From an uncultured Bacteroidota bacterium (GTDB lineage Bacteria; Bacteroidota; Bacteroidia; Flavobacteriales; Flavobacteriaceae): 64,000 nt of DNA. Positions within the stretch are counted from its first letter, which is position 1; every line of letters begins with the position of its first letter. Under the pieces are notes generated by a model that was not told where the DNA came from, did not search any database, and saw nothing but the letters and a program-made list of their open reading frames with translations. This document shows positions 9,006-18,335 of the stretch, in pieces. Where the stretch lies: contig CACASE010000007.1 in NCBI GenBank assembly GCA_902535165.1, positions 1 to 64,000 on the forward strand, read 5' to 3'. The translations under genes were made by a program, and so were the position numbers.

Positions 9006-9008
9006 ATT

Positions 9009-10385
9009 TTATAAAACTATTTCGAGAGGTTTTGTTTTTTTCCATTCTCCTCTTGTAAAATCGGGAAATATCTGAGGCATGCCGTCCTCCTGTACTGATT
9101 TACCACTTAGTGGAGTAACAGCAGACCAAAAACAACCCTCGTATACATTTTGATCTAGTGGGAGACCTTTGTGTAAACACTCAACTATTCTATACATCAT
9201 AATGCCATCCATTCCACCATGTCCAGATTTCTTTGTTTTAGAATTTAATCTTTTGTAAAGTGGGTGATCATATTTTTCGTAAAGTTTTTCAAGATCATCA
9301 CCTTGAATCCAAGAGTGGTGATCTTTAGTGATATCTTTGAAACCACCCTCAAGCGCAACCCTTGTAGGATAACCTGCTAGCGTTCCTTGTGTGCCTTGAA
9401 TTAAATTTAATCTAGTATATGGTCTTGGACTAGTTTCATCCCATTGAACCAGTACTGTTCTTCCAAGCTCTGTTTTTATAATAGATGTATTAAGATCTCC
9501 ATTTTTAAACTCCATTTTATTCCACTTATGATCTTTGGAAAAGTTTTTTTCAGCATATAATTTTCTTCCTAAAGCTGGACTTGAAAATGATACAAGGGAT
9601 TTAAAATTATCATCTCCTCTAGATAGATTCATATACTGGGCAACAGGACCTAAACCATGGGTTGGGTAAACGTTTCCATTTAATTCTCTGTAGTGAAGTG
9701 TTCTCCAGGAGCCAGTACCCTTTTCATCTTGCATCATTTGCCATCTTAATTCATGTATGTAGGCAGCTTCTCCGTGCAGTAGTTCTCCAATTACATTTTG
9801 CCTACACATATTTAAATACATCAATTCAGCTCTTCCATAATTTACATTTTCTAGCATCATACAATGTTTCTGAGTTTTTTCAGATGTATTAACAATATCC
9901 CACATTTCTTCAAGTGTTACAGCAAGTGGAACTTCCACAAAAGCATGTGAACCTGCTTTCATTGATTCAATTGCCATTGGAGCATGATTATTCCAGTTAG
10001 TACTTATGAATACAACATCAGGTTTAACTTCTTTTAACATTATTTTCCAATTATTTTCATCACCCCAATATGTTTTAACGTTACTTGTTTTTGGACTATA
10101 TTGATATAATCTTTCAAGTTCTCTTTTAACATTATTTTCATATAAATCACAAAGTGCAACAACTTCTGTATTTTCAATTGTTGCAAAGTTTCTTAGGTGC
10201 GAACCACCTCTATTCAATCCTATAAATGCAGCTTTAATTTTTTTCATAGGTTTATCTGAAAAATCACCCATGTATATGCCCTCCCTTGGTATAGATAAAT
10301 TATTTTGACAATTAATACTCAATGTTGATGCAGCAATTGCTCCTAAACTTGATTTTTTTATAAAATTTCTTCTACTGTAAGTCAT
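9009..10385 (-). CDS. GH109-like NAD-dependent alpha-N-acetylgalactosaminidase family protein
   Basis: A 458-residue member of the Gfo/Idh/MocA fold that follows the glycoside hydrolase family 109 pattern. GH109 enzymes cleave alpha-GalNAc linkages through transient C3 oxidation by tightly bound NAD+. A Tat signal SRRNFIKK lies at residues 4-11. The NAD-binding loop is GLNRGG at 56-61, EVP is at 151-153 and HCMMLEN at 174-180. The GH109 hallmark YPTHGLGPVAQ is at 240-250, with the presumed catalytic His243. Tat export fits a protein folded around its nucleotide. It is the 3'-most gene of a minus-strand array, 2 bases after the esterase. Actual glycosidase activity and substrate are inferred. 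Confidence 0.8.
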   Translation of the reverse strand: MTYSRRNFIKKSSLGAIAASTLSINCQNNLSIPREGIYMGDFSDKPMKKIKAAFIGLNRGGSHLRNFATIENTEVVALCDLYENNVKRELERLYQYSPKTSNVKTYWGDENNWKIMLKEVKPDVVFISTNWNNHAPMAIESMKAGSHAFVEVPLAVTLEEMWDIVNTSEKTQKHCMMLENVNYGRAELMYLNMCRQNVIGELLHGEAAYIHELRWQMMQDEKGTGSWRTLHYRELNGNVYPTHGLGPVAQYMNLSRGDDNFKSLVSFSSPALGRKLYAEKNFSKDHKWNKMEFKNGDLNTSIIKTELGRTVLVQWDETSPRPYTRLNLIQGTQGTLAGYPTRVALEGGFKDITKDHHSWIQGDDLEKLYEKYDHPLYKRLNSKTKKSGHGGMDGIMMYRIVECLHKGLPLDQNVYEGCFWSAVTPLSGKSVQEDGMPQIFPDFTRGEWKKTKPLEIVL

Positions 10386-10387
10386 AA

Positions 10388-11305
10388 TTATTCAATATAT
10401 CTACTAAAGAATTTCCAAATTTCTTCACTTGCACTTATGTCCATATTTCCCCACGCGCCGGGCCACGTATGGCCTCCACCATAAATAGTATAAAGCCATA
10501 TCTCATGATTACTGTAGCAATCAATTTTTTTATCAAGTTTTACGTAAGAATTATCAGTATTATCAACATCGAGAACATTTTCACTTTTTGTTTTATTACA
10601 TTCATTAATATTTGACCAGTAAGTCATAATTTTCTCAATATGTGGTGCACCTCCCCATCCACCTGCAGATGACATTGAACCGTCTATAGGAACCACCATA
10701 TCATTGGTTCCTGAAATTTGTAGAACTGGGACCTTTCCAGGGTTACAGTTTCTCCAATCATATCCACTCATTGTACCAGTGATTGATGCAATTGCTTTAA
10801 AAGTATCGGACCTCTCACATCCAAGGGTATAGCTCATAAATCCACCATTTGACATTCCACCTACAAATGTATTTTTATCACTTAGGTTATACTCTGCTTG
10901 TAATTTTTTTGCTAAATCTTTAAGAAAAGCTGAATCATCGACTGAACTCATTTCTTTTAAATTCGCATTCCAATGAGTTTGACCAGTGTATAAATTTCGT
11001 GTTCCTTGAGGATAACAAACCATAAAACCATGTCTATCTGCAATGCTGTTCATTGCAGAATAGTTCATAATATTTGTTGAATTACTTGTATAACCATGAA
11101 GAATAAAAACTAAAGGAGCTTTTTCTTTCAAATTATCAGGCTTATATAATGTATACATTCTGTTTAAACCATTATGATTTATAAAAAAATCATATGGATA
11201 AGATATTTCGTTCGAAAAATTATCGTTAAAATCAGAAATTTCACCTTCACACGAAAATGAAATTAAAATCAAAAAAATAGAAAAAAACTTATAAATTTTT
11301 CTCAT
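10388..11305 (-). CDS. exported PHB-depolymerase/feruloyl-esterase-like hydrolase
   Basis: 305 residues with a lipobox (LISFSC) and an alpha/beta-hydrolase fold of the LpqC/polyhydroxybutyrate depolymerase-like group, related to CE1 esterases. FILHGYTSNS forms the oxyanion-hole side, GGMSNGGFM the nucleophile elbow with its serine, and GGGHTWPG carries the catalytic histidine. In a glycan cluster the likely role is removing acyl or aromatic esters from polysaccharide outside the cytoplasm. It sits between two Gfo/Idh/MocA genes, with gaps of 2 and 8 bases, indicating one transcription unit. Confidence 0.82.
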   Translation of the reverse strand: MRKIYKFFSIFLILISFSCEGEISDFNDNFSNEISYPYDFFINHNGLNRMYTLYKPDNLKEKAPLVFILHGYTSNSTNIMNYSAMNSIADRHGFMVCYPQGTRNLYTGQTHWNANLKEMSSVDDSAFLKDLAKKLQAEYNLSDKNTFVGGMSNGGFMSYTLGCERSDTFKAIASITGTMSGYDWRNCNPGKVPVLQISGTNDMVVPIDGSMSSAGGWGGAPHIEKIMTYWSNINECNKTKSENVLDVDNTDNSYVKLDKKIDCYSNHEIWLYTIYGGGHTWPGAWGNMDISASEEIWKFFSRYIE

Positions 11306-11313
11306 CGAAATTT

Positions 11314-12627
11314 TTATGAGATTTTATACTCACCTGGAACTGGAATTTTATAAATTCCATTTTTGTCAGGCATTACTGGCGGATTGGAATCCCAACTTGG
11401 ATTTTCAGGTATCATATTATCATTTGCATTCATAGCCTCATCCCATGTAACCAATTTACCAGAGTAAGTAGCCATTCTTCCAAGAATAGCAGACATAGTT
11501 GATTTAGCTCCATATTCTGTATCATTTAAATGACCACCATCTCTTATAGATTTAAAAAGTCTGTTGTGCTCAATTTGATATGGGCTTTCATCCTTTCTTC
11601 CATCATAAGTGTGAATAATATTTCCTTCATGATCTTCAATGTCAATAACTCCTTTATTAGTCATATTTACTTTTCCTTTAGTTCCAACTAAAAGTTCATT
11701 CACTTGTCTGTGGGTGCCGGGTTGATGTCGACACTGACTTGAAATTGTGGCCCCACTAGCATATTTAAACTCTACAAAATGATGATCAAAAATTTCACCA
11801 TGATCTTTACCTTTTCGAACTTCTCTACCACCCATTCCCTGAGCACTTATTGGAAATTCATTAATAAACCAATTAGCTACATCAATGTTGTGAATGTGTT
11901 GTTCCACTATGTGATCTCCACATAACCAGTTAAAATAATACCAATTTCTCATTTGGTATTCCATTTCAGTTTGATTAGATTGTCTTTCTTTGACCCATAC
12001 TCCAGATGAATTCCATCTTACCTGACCAGAGGTTATTTTTCCTATTACACCTCTTCTAACTTGCTTTAAAATATTGAGATAACTGTACTGATATCGTCTT
12101 TGAAGTCCAACTACTACATTCAATTTTTTTTGATTTGCAACTTTAGCTGTTTCTAAAACCTGTCTTACTCCGTGTGCATCAGTCGCAACTGGCTTTTCCA
12201 TAAATACATGCTTGTCCTGATTAATTGCATATTTAAAATGCAGTGGTCTAAAACCTGGCGGTGTTGCCAAGATTACAACATCTGCTAAATCTATAGCCTT
12301 TTTATAACTATTAAATCCAACCAGCATATTTTTTTCTTTAACTTCTATTTTCTTTTCTCCATCAAATTCCTGTTTAATAGCATTAAGGCTTTTATCTAAT
12401 CTGTCTTTGAATGCATCAGCCATAGCAACTAATTCAACATTTTCATCAGCTCTTAATGCTTGAACTGCAGCACCTGTCCCTCTACCTCCACAACCAACTA
12501 CCGATACCTTAAGTTTCTTATTATTTGCACTATTTGCCATTCTGTTAATATTAAAAGAGGGCAGAACAAGACCTCCTGCCACTAACGATGAACTTTTGAT
12601 AAAAAATCTTCTTTTTAAATTTTTCAT
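11314..12627 (-). CDS. Tat-exported Gfo/Idh/MocA family oxidoreductase
   Basis: 437 residues. The Tat signal is KRRFFIKSSS at residues 5-14. The Rossmann loop is GCGGRG at 45-50, and the family motif EKPVATD at 144-150 holds the catalytic lysine. The long C-terminal domain contains HIVEQHIHNIDVANW. Family members oxidise or reduce a sugar hydroxyl with NAD(P), and many exported Bacteroidota versions act at C3 of glycosides. It lies in the same operon as the isomerase-like gene 6 bases upstream. It differs from the GH109-like protein by having EKP and lacking HGLGPV, so it is probably a dehydrogenase rather than a glycosidase. Confidence 0.86.
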   Translation of the reverse strand: MKNLKRRFFIKSSSLVAGGLVLPSFNINRMANSANNKKLKVSVVGCGGRGTGAAVQALRADENVELVAMADAFKDRLDKSLNAIKQEFDGEKKIEVKEKNMLVGFNSYKKAIDLADVVILATPPGFRPLHFKYAINQDKHVFMEKPVATDAHGVRQVLETAKVANQKKLNVVVGLQRRYQYSYLNILKQVRRGVIGKITSGQVRWNSSGVWVKERQSNQTEMEYQMRNWYYFNWLCGDHIVEQHIHNIDVANWFINEFPISAQGMGGREVRKGKDHGEIFDHHFVEFKYASGATISSQCRHQPGTHRQVNELLVGTKGKVNMTNKGVIDIEDHEGNIIHTYDGRKDESPYQIEHNRLFKSIRDGGHLNDTEYGAKSTMSAILGRMATYSGKLVTWDEAMNANDNMIPENPSWDSNPPVMPDKNGIYKIPVPGEYKIS

Positions 12628-12633
12628 TATTTC

Positions 12634-13554
12634 TTAAGTTTTAAAATTATCTATTTTTTTATATGCTTCAATCACAGCAATTTCACCATCTTTTCCTTTC
12701 ATGCTATTTCCATGTTCCATACCTAAAATTCCATTAAATCCTTTATTGTAAATATATTCGAAAATTTTGTTATAATTTATTTCTCCAGTTGTTGGTTCTT
12801 TTCTTCCAGGATTATCACCAATTTGAAAATACGCAACTTCATCCCAACAATTTTTAATATTGGTAATTAAATTACCTTCTTGAATTTGTTGATGGTAAAT
12901 ATCAAATAATATTTTACATGATTTTGAATTAACCGATTTACATATTTCATAAGCTTGTGGACTTTCAGTAAGGAACAGCCCAGGATGATTAATAAAATTT
13001 AAGGGTTCCAAAACCATAACTAAACCATGTGGTTCCAGGATATCACAAGCATATTTTAATGAATCTATTACATTAACAGTTTGGTATGATATGTTTAGTC
13101 TTAAATCCTTGTATCCTGGTACAACTGTCATCCATTTAGCATTAATTCTTTTTGCAACCTCAACGGAAGATTTTATTTCATTTAAAAATTCCTGTCTTTT
13201 TGATTTATCTCCACTAGCTAGGTTAGGATCTTTCCAATGAATGGTGTGTGCAACAAAGACACCCATTTGAATTTCTCTTCTTCCCATAACTTTTGCCATT
13301 TTATTTTGAGTTTCAATAGTTCTTTTTTTAAGATTATTATCCTCAAAAGCAGTGAATCCTTGATCAGCAATATAATTTAGCTGATCAAAAAGATCATCAC
13401 CCGCAATATTTTTAAACATTCCAAAGTGGGGAGCATATTTTAGATTAAACTCATTTTTAGCTAAGAAAAAATTGGAAAAATTAGAATTAATTTGAGGCAT
13501 AGACATGCTCATTGATGTTAAACCAAGACTGTTTAAAAAATGTCTTCTTACCAC
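12634..13554 (-). CDS. exported TIM-barrel sugar isomerase/epimerase-like protein
   Basis: 306 residues of the xylose-isomerase-like TIM-barrel family, nearest in character to hydroxypyruvate isomerase. Signs are MTVVPGYKD, a VLEPLN metal-ligand segment, KILFDIYHQQ, QIGDNPGRKEP and a GILGMEHG segment near the end. The N-terminus VRRHFLNSLG is Tat-like, so the protein may be exported together with the neighbouring Gfo/Idh/MocA proteins. It starts at a GTG (13554). Its substrate is unknown; a keto-sugar or hydroxypyruvate-like compound is plausible. Confidence 0.78.
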   Translation of the reverse strand: MVRRHFLNSLGLTSMSMSMPQINSNFSNFFLAKNEFNLKYAPHFGMFKNIAGDDLFDQLNYIADQGFTAFEDNNLKKRTIETQNKMAKVMGRREIQMGVFVAHTIHWKDPNLASGDKSKRQEFLNEIKSSVEVAKRINAKWMTVVPGYKDLRLNISYQTVNVIDSLKYACDILEPHGLVMVLEPLNFINHPGLFLTESPQAYEICKSVNSKSCKILFDIYHQQIQEGNLITNIKNCWDEVAYFQIGDNPGRKEPTTGEINYNKIFEYIYNKGFNGILGMEHGNSMKGKDGEIAVIEAYKKIDNFKT

Positions 13555-13574
13555 AACGTTAAATTAATAATAAT

Positions 13575-14543
13575 TTATTTAATCCAGTATTTTTTTCTAT
13601 CCTCTTCAGATGGGGTATTAAATGGTCGAACAACACGAAAACCTAGAAATTGAGCATCGGTATGCCACCACAAACTTCTAGGTATTTGAGGATCTTGTTT
13701 TTTCCATTCTTTATTGGAAGCTAACCTTGCAGAGCTTCTTAGTCTGAAAGACTTACTCATGAATGAGCCTCCTCGAACAACTCGGGGGTATAATTTTGTA
13801 GCAACCTCAATTGGATTATTTGAAATTTCACTAAGTTTTTTATTGTATGCAGTCGGGCTATATTGATCTAATGTCCACTCTGAAACATTCCCATGCATAT
13901 CATGGAGACCCCACGGGTTTGGTTTTTTTTGACCAACCTTTTGATATTTTCCATTACTATTATTCTCAAACCATGCATATTCTTCAATTTCATCAGTATT
14001 TTCAAAACTAAATGCATTTTCCGTACCAGCTCTACACGCATATTCCCATTCAGCTTCAGTAGGTAAACGATAATAATTTCCTGTCATTGCTGATAACCAC
14101 TCACAAAATTTTGATGCTGCTAACTGTGTCATGGAAATTGCAGGATAACCTTCAACTCCCATTCCAAAACTCATTTCGACATATGGTGTTGTAGCAGAAC
14201 TTATTGCATCAACATCAAGGTTAACTTCATTTTTAATATCATTTATAATTTGTTTGTTATCAATTTCTCTACTCATGAAGAGCTCATATAAATCCCATGT
14301 AATTTCAAATTTTCCCATCCAAAATGAGTCTACGTAAACTTTATGAACTGGACCTTCATCAGCCATTCTATTTTTCTCATAATTAGGACTACCCATTTTA
14401 AATTCACCTCCTTTTATGGAAACCATTTCAAGTCCGTAATCTGATCCACCTATTTTTTGATTATAGTTTTGAAAATTATTTTTTTGAGAAAAATTTTGTG
14501 ATAAAGAAAATAGCAAACTAAATATTAATAGATAAAACCTCAT
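13575..14543 (-). CDS. exported FGE-like (SUMF1-domain) protein lacking catalytic cysteines
   Basis: 322 residues with a signal peptide (LLIFSLLFSLSQNFSQ) and a formylglycine-generating-enzyme-fold domain. Motifs are GGEFKMGS, RLPTEAEWEYACRAG, WGLHDMHGNVSEWTLD, VVRGGSF and LGFRVVR. In true FGE two cysteines follow the GGS motif at +3 and +8. Here those positions are Ser and Leu, so sulfatase activation is unlikely. Such proteins often act as substrate-binding or other enzymes sharing the C-type-lectin-like fold. It is 15 bases downstream of the DUF1501 gene in the same array. Confidence 0.85.
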   Translation of the reverse strand: MRFYLLIFSLLFSLSQNFSQKNNFQNYNQKIGGSDYGLEMVSIKGGEFKMGSPNYEKNRMADEGPVHKVYVDSFWMGKFEITWDLYELFMSREIDNKQIINDIKNEVNLDVDAISSATTPYVEMSFGMGVEGYPAISMTQLAASKFCEWLSAMTGNYYRLPTEAEWEYACRAGTENAFSFENTDEIEEYAWFENNSNGKYQKVGQKKPNPWGLHDMHGNVSEWTLDQYSPTAYNKKLSEISNNPIEVATKLYPRVVRGGSFMSKSFRLRSSARLASNKEWKKQDPQIPRSLWWHTDAQFLGFRVVRPFNTPSEEDRKKYWIK

Positions 14544-14558
14544 AAAATTTATTCTATT

Positions 14559-16028
14559 CTAAGTTAAGATATCATGTTTAATTTCACCATGAACATCTGT
14601 TAACCTAAATCTTCTTCCTTGATATTTATAAGTCATTTTCTCATGATTAATTCCAAACAAATGAAGAATAGTTGCTTGCAAATCATGAACATGAACTGGG
14701 TCTTTAACAATATTATATCCTAGATCATCTGTTTCACCATATGAAAAACCTGGTTTAACACCAGCACCTGCCATAAAAATGGTAAAACACCTTGGGTGGT
14801 GGTCCCTTCCATAAGTATTATTTTTAAGTGCAGCTTGTGATCCTTGACTGTATGATGTTCTTCCAAATTCTCCACCCCAAACTACAAGGGTGTCTTCTAA
14901 AAGCCCTCTCTGTTTCAAATCCATTATTAGTGCTGCTGTTGGTTGGTCAATGTCGTTAGCTTGTCCTCTTATTTGTGTTGGTAAATTTTCGTGTTGATCC
15001 CATCCCATATGGTATAATTGAACAAATCGAACATCTTTCTCTATTAGTTTTCTAGCAAGTATACAATTTGCAGCGTATGTTCCAGGTTTTTTTGAGTTAG
15101 GACCATACATTTTCAAAATATTTTCAGGTTCATCAGAAATATCCATTGTCTCAGGAACAGATGTTTGCATTCTATAAGCCATCTCATATTGAGAAATTCT
15201 ACTTTCTATTTCCTTATCACCAAACATATTTATTTGCTCCTCATTTAACTCTGACAGATAGTCTAACATTTTTCTTCTTTCTTGACGAGATAAATTTTCC
15301 GGGTTCTTCAAAAAAAGAACTGGATCTTTTGCAGATCTAAACTGAACTCCCTGGTGTAGGGAGCTTAAAAATCCATTCCCCCACAATCTTGAATATAAAG
15401 GTTGACCTTTTGGTCTACCCGTTCCTCTGGAAAGTAATACTACAAAAGAAGGAAGATTTTTATTTAAACTTCCCAAGCCATAACTAAGCCATGAACCCAT
15501 ACTAGGCCTTCCAGGCTGCTGTGAACCTGTCTGAAAAAAAGTTACTGCCGGATCATGATTGATAGCTTCAGTATTCATTGATTTAATGAAACATAATTCA
15601 TCAACTACTTTACTTAAGTAAGGCAAAAGATCACTTACCCATGCCCTGGATTCACCATATTGCTTAAACTTAGTAGTTCCACCAACCAATGAAAACTTAT
15701 CTTGACCTGATGTCATTCCTGTAAGTCTTTGCCCCATTCTAACGGATTCAGGTAAGTCTATGCCACGCATATCCGTTAATTTTGGTTTGTAGTCAAAAAG
15801 GTCTTGCTGAGCAGGCCCTCCACTTTGAAATAAATAAATAATTCTTTTAGCTTTTGGAGCAAAGTGAGGTAAATTCAGTTGATTTTTTATAACTGAAAAT
15901 GGATCATCATTCGAATTATCAAATGGATTTACAATAGAACCAAGAGCCAAGCCGCCTATGCAAAGACCAGTTTTCTTAAGAAAATTTCGTCTATTATTAT
16001 TTATAAAATGTTTATGAATTTCTTCCAT
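14559..16028 (-). CDS. DUF1501 family protein with Tat signal
   Basis: 489 residues of the DUF1501 family, related to the alkaline phosphatase/sulfatase superfamily and abundant in Planctomycetes and Verrucomicrobia. The Tat signal NRRNFLKK is at 12-19. Recognisable segments are YLFQSGGPAQQDLFD, QLYHMGWDQHEN, VVWGGEFGRT and GRDHHPRCF. Members are almost always encoded beside PSCyt1/DUF1549/DUF1553 proteins, as here, where the start codon overlaps the stop of that gene. The biochemical role is not established. Metal-binding Asp/His residues suggest a hydrolase on a sulfate or phosphate ester. Confidence 0.88.
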   Translation of the reverse strand: MEEIHKHFINNNRRNFLKKTGLCIGGLALGSIVNPFDNSNDDPFSVIKNQLNLPHFAPKAKRIIYLFQSGGPAQQDLFDYKPKLTDMRGIDLPESVRMGQRLTGMTSGQDKFSLVGGTTKFKQYGESRAWVSDLLPYLSKVVDELCFIKSMNTEAINHDPAVTFFQTGSQQPGRPSMGSWLSYGLGSLNKNLPSFVVLLSRGTGRPKGQPLYSRLWGNGFLSSLHQGVQFRSAKDPVLFLKNPENLSRQERRKMLDYLSELNEEQINMFGDKEIESRISQYEMAYRMQTSVPETMDISDEPENILKMYGPNSKKPGTYAANCILARKLIEKDVRFVQLYHMGWDQHENLPTQIRGQANDIDQPTAALIMDLKQRGLLEDTLVVWGGEFGRTSYSQGSQAALKNNTYGRDHHPRCFTIFMAGAGVKPGFSYGETDDLGYNIVKDPVHVHDLQATILHLFGINHEKMTYKYQGRRFRLTDVHGEIKHDILT

Positions 16029-18304
16029 TAGCTCTTTTGACTAGTTTCATCTAAATTATAAATTAACATGCAAAGTTTATCAAAAGCAACTCTTTCATTA
16101 TTAATAGAATTTTCATCATTAAAATAATTTTTCAGTTTTGATAATTCATTTTTGTTAGGAGATCTTCCAGTTATTGTTCTGTAAAGCTTGGTAATTTTAT
16201 CATTTATATCAATATCCATATTATACACATTTGTTGACAAATGGAGAGCAGCTTTTTGAAACTCGGGATTATTCATCAAGGTCAATGATTGTAATGGAGT
16301 ACTTGTATTTTGTCTTTGAACTTCACAATTGTCTCTAGAGGCGGCATCAAAAATCATCATTGCTGGTGGTGGTACAGTCCTTTTCCAAAATGTGTAGAGA
16401 CTTCTGCGATATAAATTGTCACCAGTGCTCATAACATATTTTGCTAAACTACCACCCCCTCCGCCAGTTACCTCGTCCCAGAGTCCTTCAGGTTGAAGTG
16501 GTTTTACACTTGGGCCTCCTAATTTATTTACCAATAATCCACTGGATTTTAAAATATTGTCACGAATCATCTCAGCTGAAAGTTTTTGTCTCGGGTAGCG
16601 AGATAGATATACGTTTTCTGGATCTAAACTATAATTTAGATCACTTGTACGGCTAGTCTGCTTGTAAGTTGAAGACATAACAATTCTCTTTATTAATTTT
16701 TTTGTATCCCATTGATCACTCTTCATGTAAGTCACTGCAAGCCAATCTAAAAGTTCTGGATTAATAGGTCTATTACCTTGACTTCCAAAGTCATCCGGTG
16801 TTGCAACTATTCCAACTCCAAAAAATTGTTGCCATATCCTGTTTACTACCACTCTTGAAGTTAGTGGGTTTTCTTCATCAAAAAACCATTGAGCAAGGTC
16901 AAGTCTGTTTGCATTAGCTTTTTTCAATGGCATTACAGCTGATGGTGTCATGGATTTAACTTCATTTAACTGAAGATTGTATAGGCCTCTGTTTAGAACA
17001 TAGGTTTTTCTTAAGTTTTCACTTTCTTTCATAACCATGAAAGTTACTTTGTCTAAACTGTCTGGTAATTTTATAAAGTCAAGATTATCATTAACATCAG
17101 ATTTTGATATAGTTAGTCTTGGTTTTGGAGCATAATCTCCATACTGAATTAATCCCTCTTCATCAATATTATTGAAGAAACTATAAAATCCGTAAAATTC
17201 ATCGTGTGTAATATTATCATATTTATGACTATGACATCTGGCACACTCCATGGTCAAACCCATCATTAATTTAGAAGTTGTAATAGCCCTATCTGCAACA
17301 TATTCGACTCTATATTCTTCTGGAATTACCCCACCTTCCTGTGTAATTTTATGATTTCTATTAAAGCCTGTTGCAATAATTTGTTCCTTAGTTGCATTTG
17401 GAATCAGGTCACCTGCAAGTTGCCAAGTGATAAATTCATCATATGGGATATTGGAGTTATATGCATGAATTATCCAATCACGCCAAGGCCACATAGTTCT
17501 TTCCGTATCATCTTGATAACCATGACTATCTCCATATCTAGCGATATCCATCCAAATGGATGCCATTCTTTCACCATAATTTTTTGAGTCAAGTAATCGG
17601 TTGACCAGATTCTCGTAGGAATCTGGGGATTGATCATTTAAAAAATTATCTATTTCTTCAACTGTTGGTGGAAGTCCAATAATATCAAAATATAACCTTC
17701 TAATTAGTATTTCTTTTGATTCTAATTTTGAAAATTCAAGATTATTATTTTCAATATTTTTTGCAATAAAAAAATCAATTTCATTTGATGTCCACTGTGT
17801 GTTGATGATTTCTGGTATTTCTGGTATTTCTGGCTTAATGAAAGACCAATGTTTTTTCCATATAGCACCTTGATGTATCCATTTCTTTAAAACCTCTTTT
17901 TCATATTCCGACAGTGCTAAATTTGACTCCGGAGGGGGCATAACAATAGATTCATTTTCATGATAAATTCTTCTAATCATTTCACTTTCTTCAAGGTTTT
18001 CAAGATCAACAACTTTTTTTAACAGGTCTTCTGTCATTTGATATAAGCCGTCTTTGGTATCTAATCTTAAATTTGCTTTTCTTTGTTTGTCATCAGGCCC
18101 ATGACAGGCAAAACATTTATCAGAAATTATTGGGTTTACATGAAAATTAAAATCAATATTCTCTGGGACATTAGCAACATCCTTGACCTCAAAATTCAAA
18201 TCATTATTTTCAATGTATGAATCTGTGTAAGATTTTGATTTAAAATAATTTAATCCAAAGATTAGCAGGAATGGAATTATTAAATATGGAAGATTTTTTT
18301 TCAT
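16028..18304 (-). CDS. PSCyt1-DUF1549-DUF1553 exported c-type cytochrome-domain protein
   Basis: 758 residues. A membrane or signal segment lies at 6-19. The PSCyt1 domain holds CFACH (Cys64, Cys67, His68), a c-type heme motif, followed by GPDDKQRKANLRLDT. DUF1549 spans about 170-370 and ends in a second CARCH (354-358). The DUF1553 (PSD1) domain runs from about 480 (NPLTSRVVVNRIWQQFFG) towards the C-terminus (ASRDNCEVQRQNTSTPLQ). The family is a hallmark of planctomycete gene clusters for sulfated polysaccharides, with unknown chemistry. Here it is paired with DUF1501 through a one-base overlap. Heme attachment and electron transfer are inferred from the motifs. Confidence 0.88.
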   Translation of the reverse strand: MKKNLPYLIIPFLLIFGLNYFKSKSYTDSYIENNDLNFEVKDVANVPENIDFNFHVNPIISDKCFACHGPDDKQRKANLRLDTKDGLYQMTEDLLKKVVDLENLEESEMIRRIYHENESIVMPPPESNLALSEYEKEVLKKWIHQGAIWKKHWSFIKPEIPEIPEIINTQWTSNEIDFFIAKNIENNNLEFSKLESKEILIRRLYFDIIGLPPTVEEIDNFLNDQSPDSYENLVNRLLDSKNYGERMASIWMDIARYGDSHGYQDDTERTMWPWRDWIIHAYNSNIPYDEFITWQLAGDLIPNATKEQIIATGFNRNHKITQEGGVIPEEYRVEYVADRAITTSKLMMGLTMECARCHSHKYDNITHDEFYGFYSFFNNIDEEGLIQYGDYAPKPRLTISKSDVNDNLDFIKLPDSLDKVTFMVMKESENLRKTYVLNRGLYNLQLNEVKSMTPSAVMPLKKANANRLDLAQWFFDEENPLTSRVVVNRIWQQFFGVGIVATPDDFGSQGNRPINPELLDWLAVTYMKSDQWDTKKLIKRIVMSSTYKQTSRTSDLNYSLDPENVYLSRYPRQKLSAEMIRDNILKSSGLLVNKLGGPSVKPLQPEGLWDEVTGGGGGSLAKYVMSTGDNLYRRSLYTFWKRTVPPPAMMIFDAASRDNCEVQRQNTSTPLQSLTLMNNPEFQKAALHLSTNVYNMDIDINDKITKLYRTITGRSPNKNELSKLKNYFNDENSINNERVAFDKLCMLIYNLDETSQKS

Positions 18305-18335
18305 TTTACGCCTTAACTAATTTAAAAAAAATTAG

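Noticed and set aside
13575-14543. Second sulfatase-maturing FGE
   Set aside because: Both catalytic cysteine positions are replaced (Ser, Leu), so only the fold is called.
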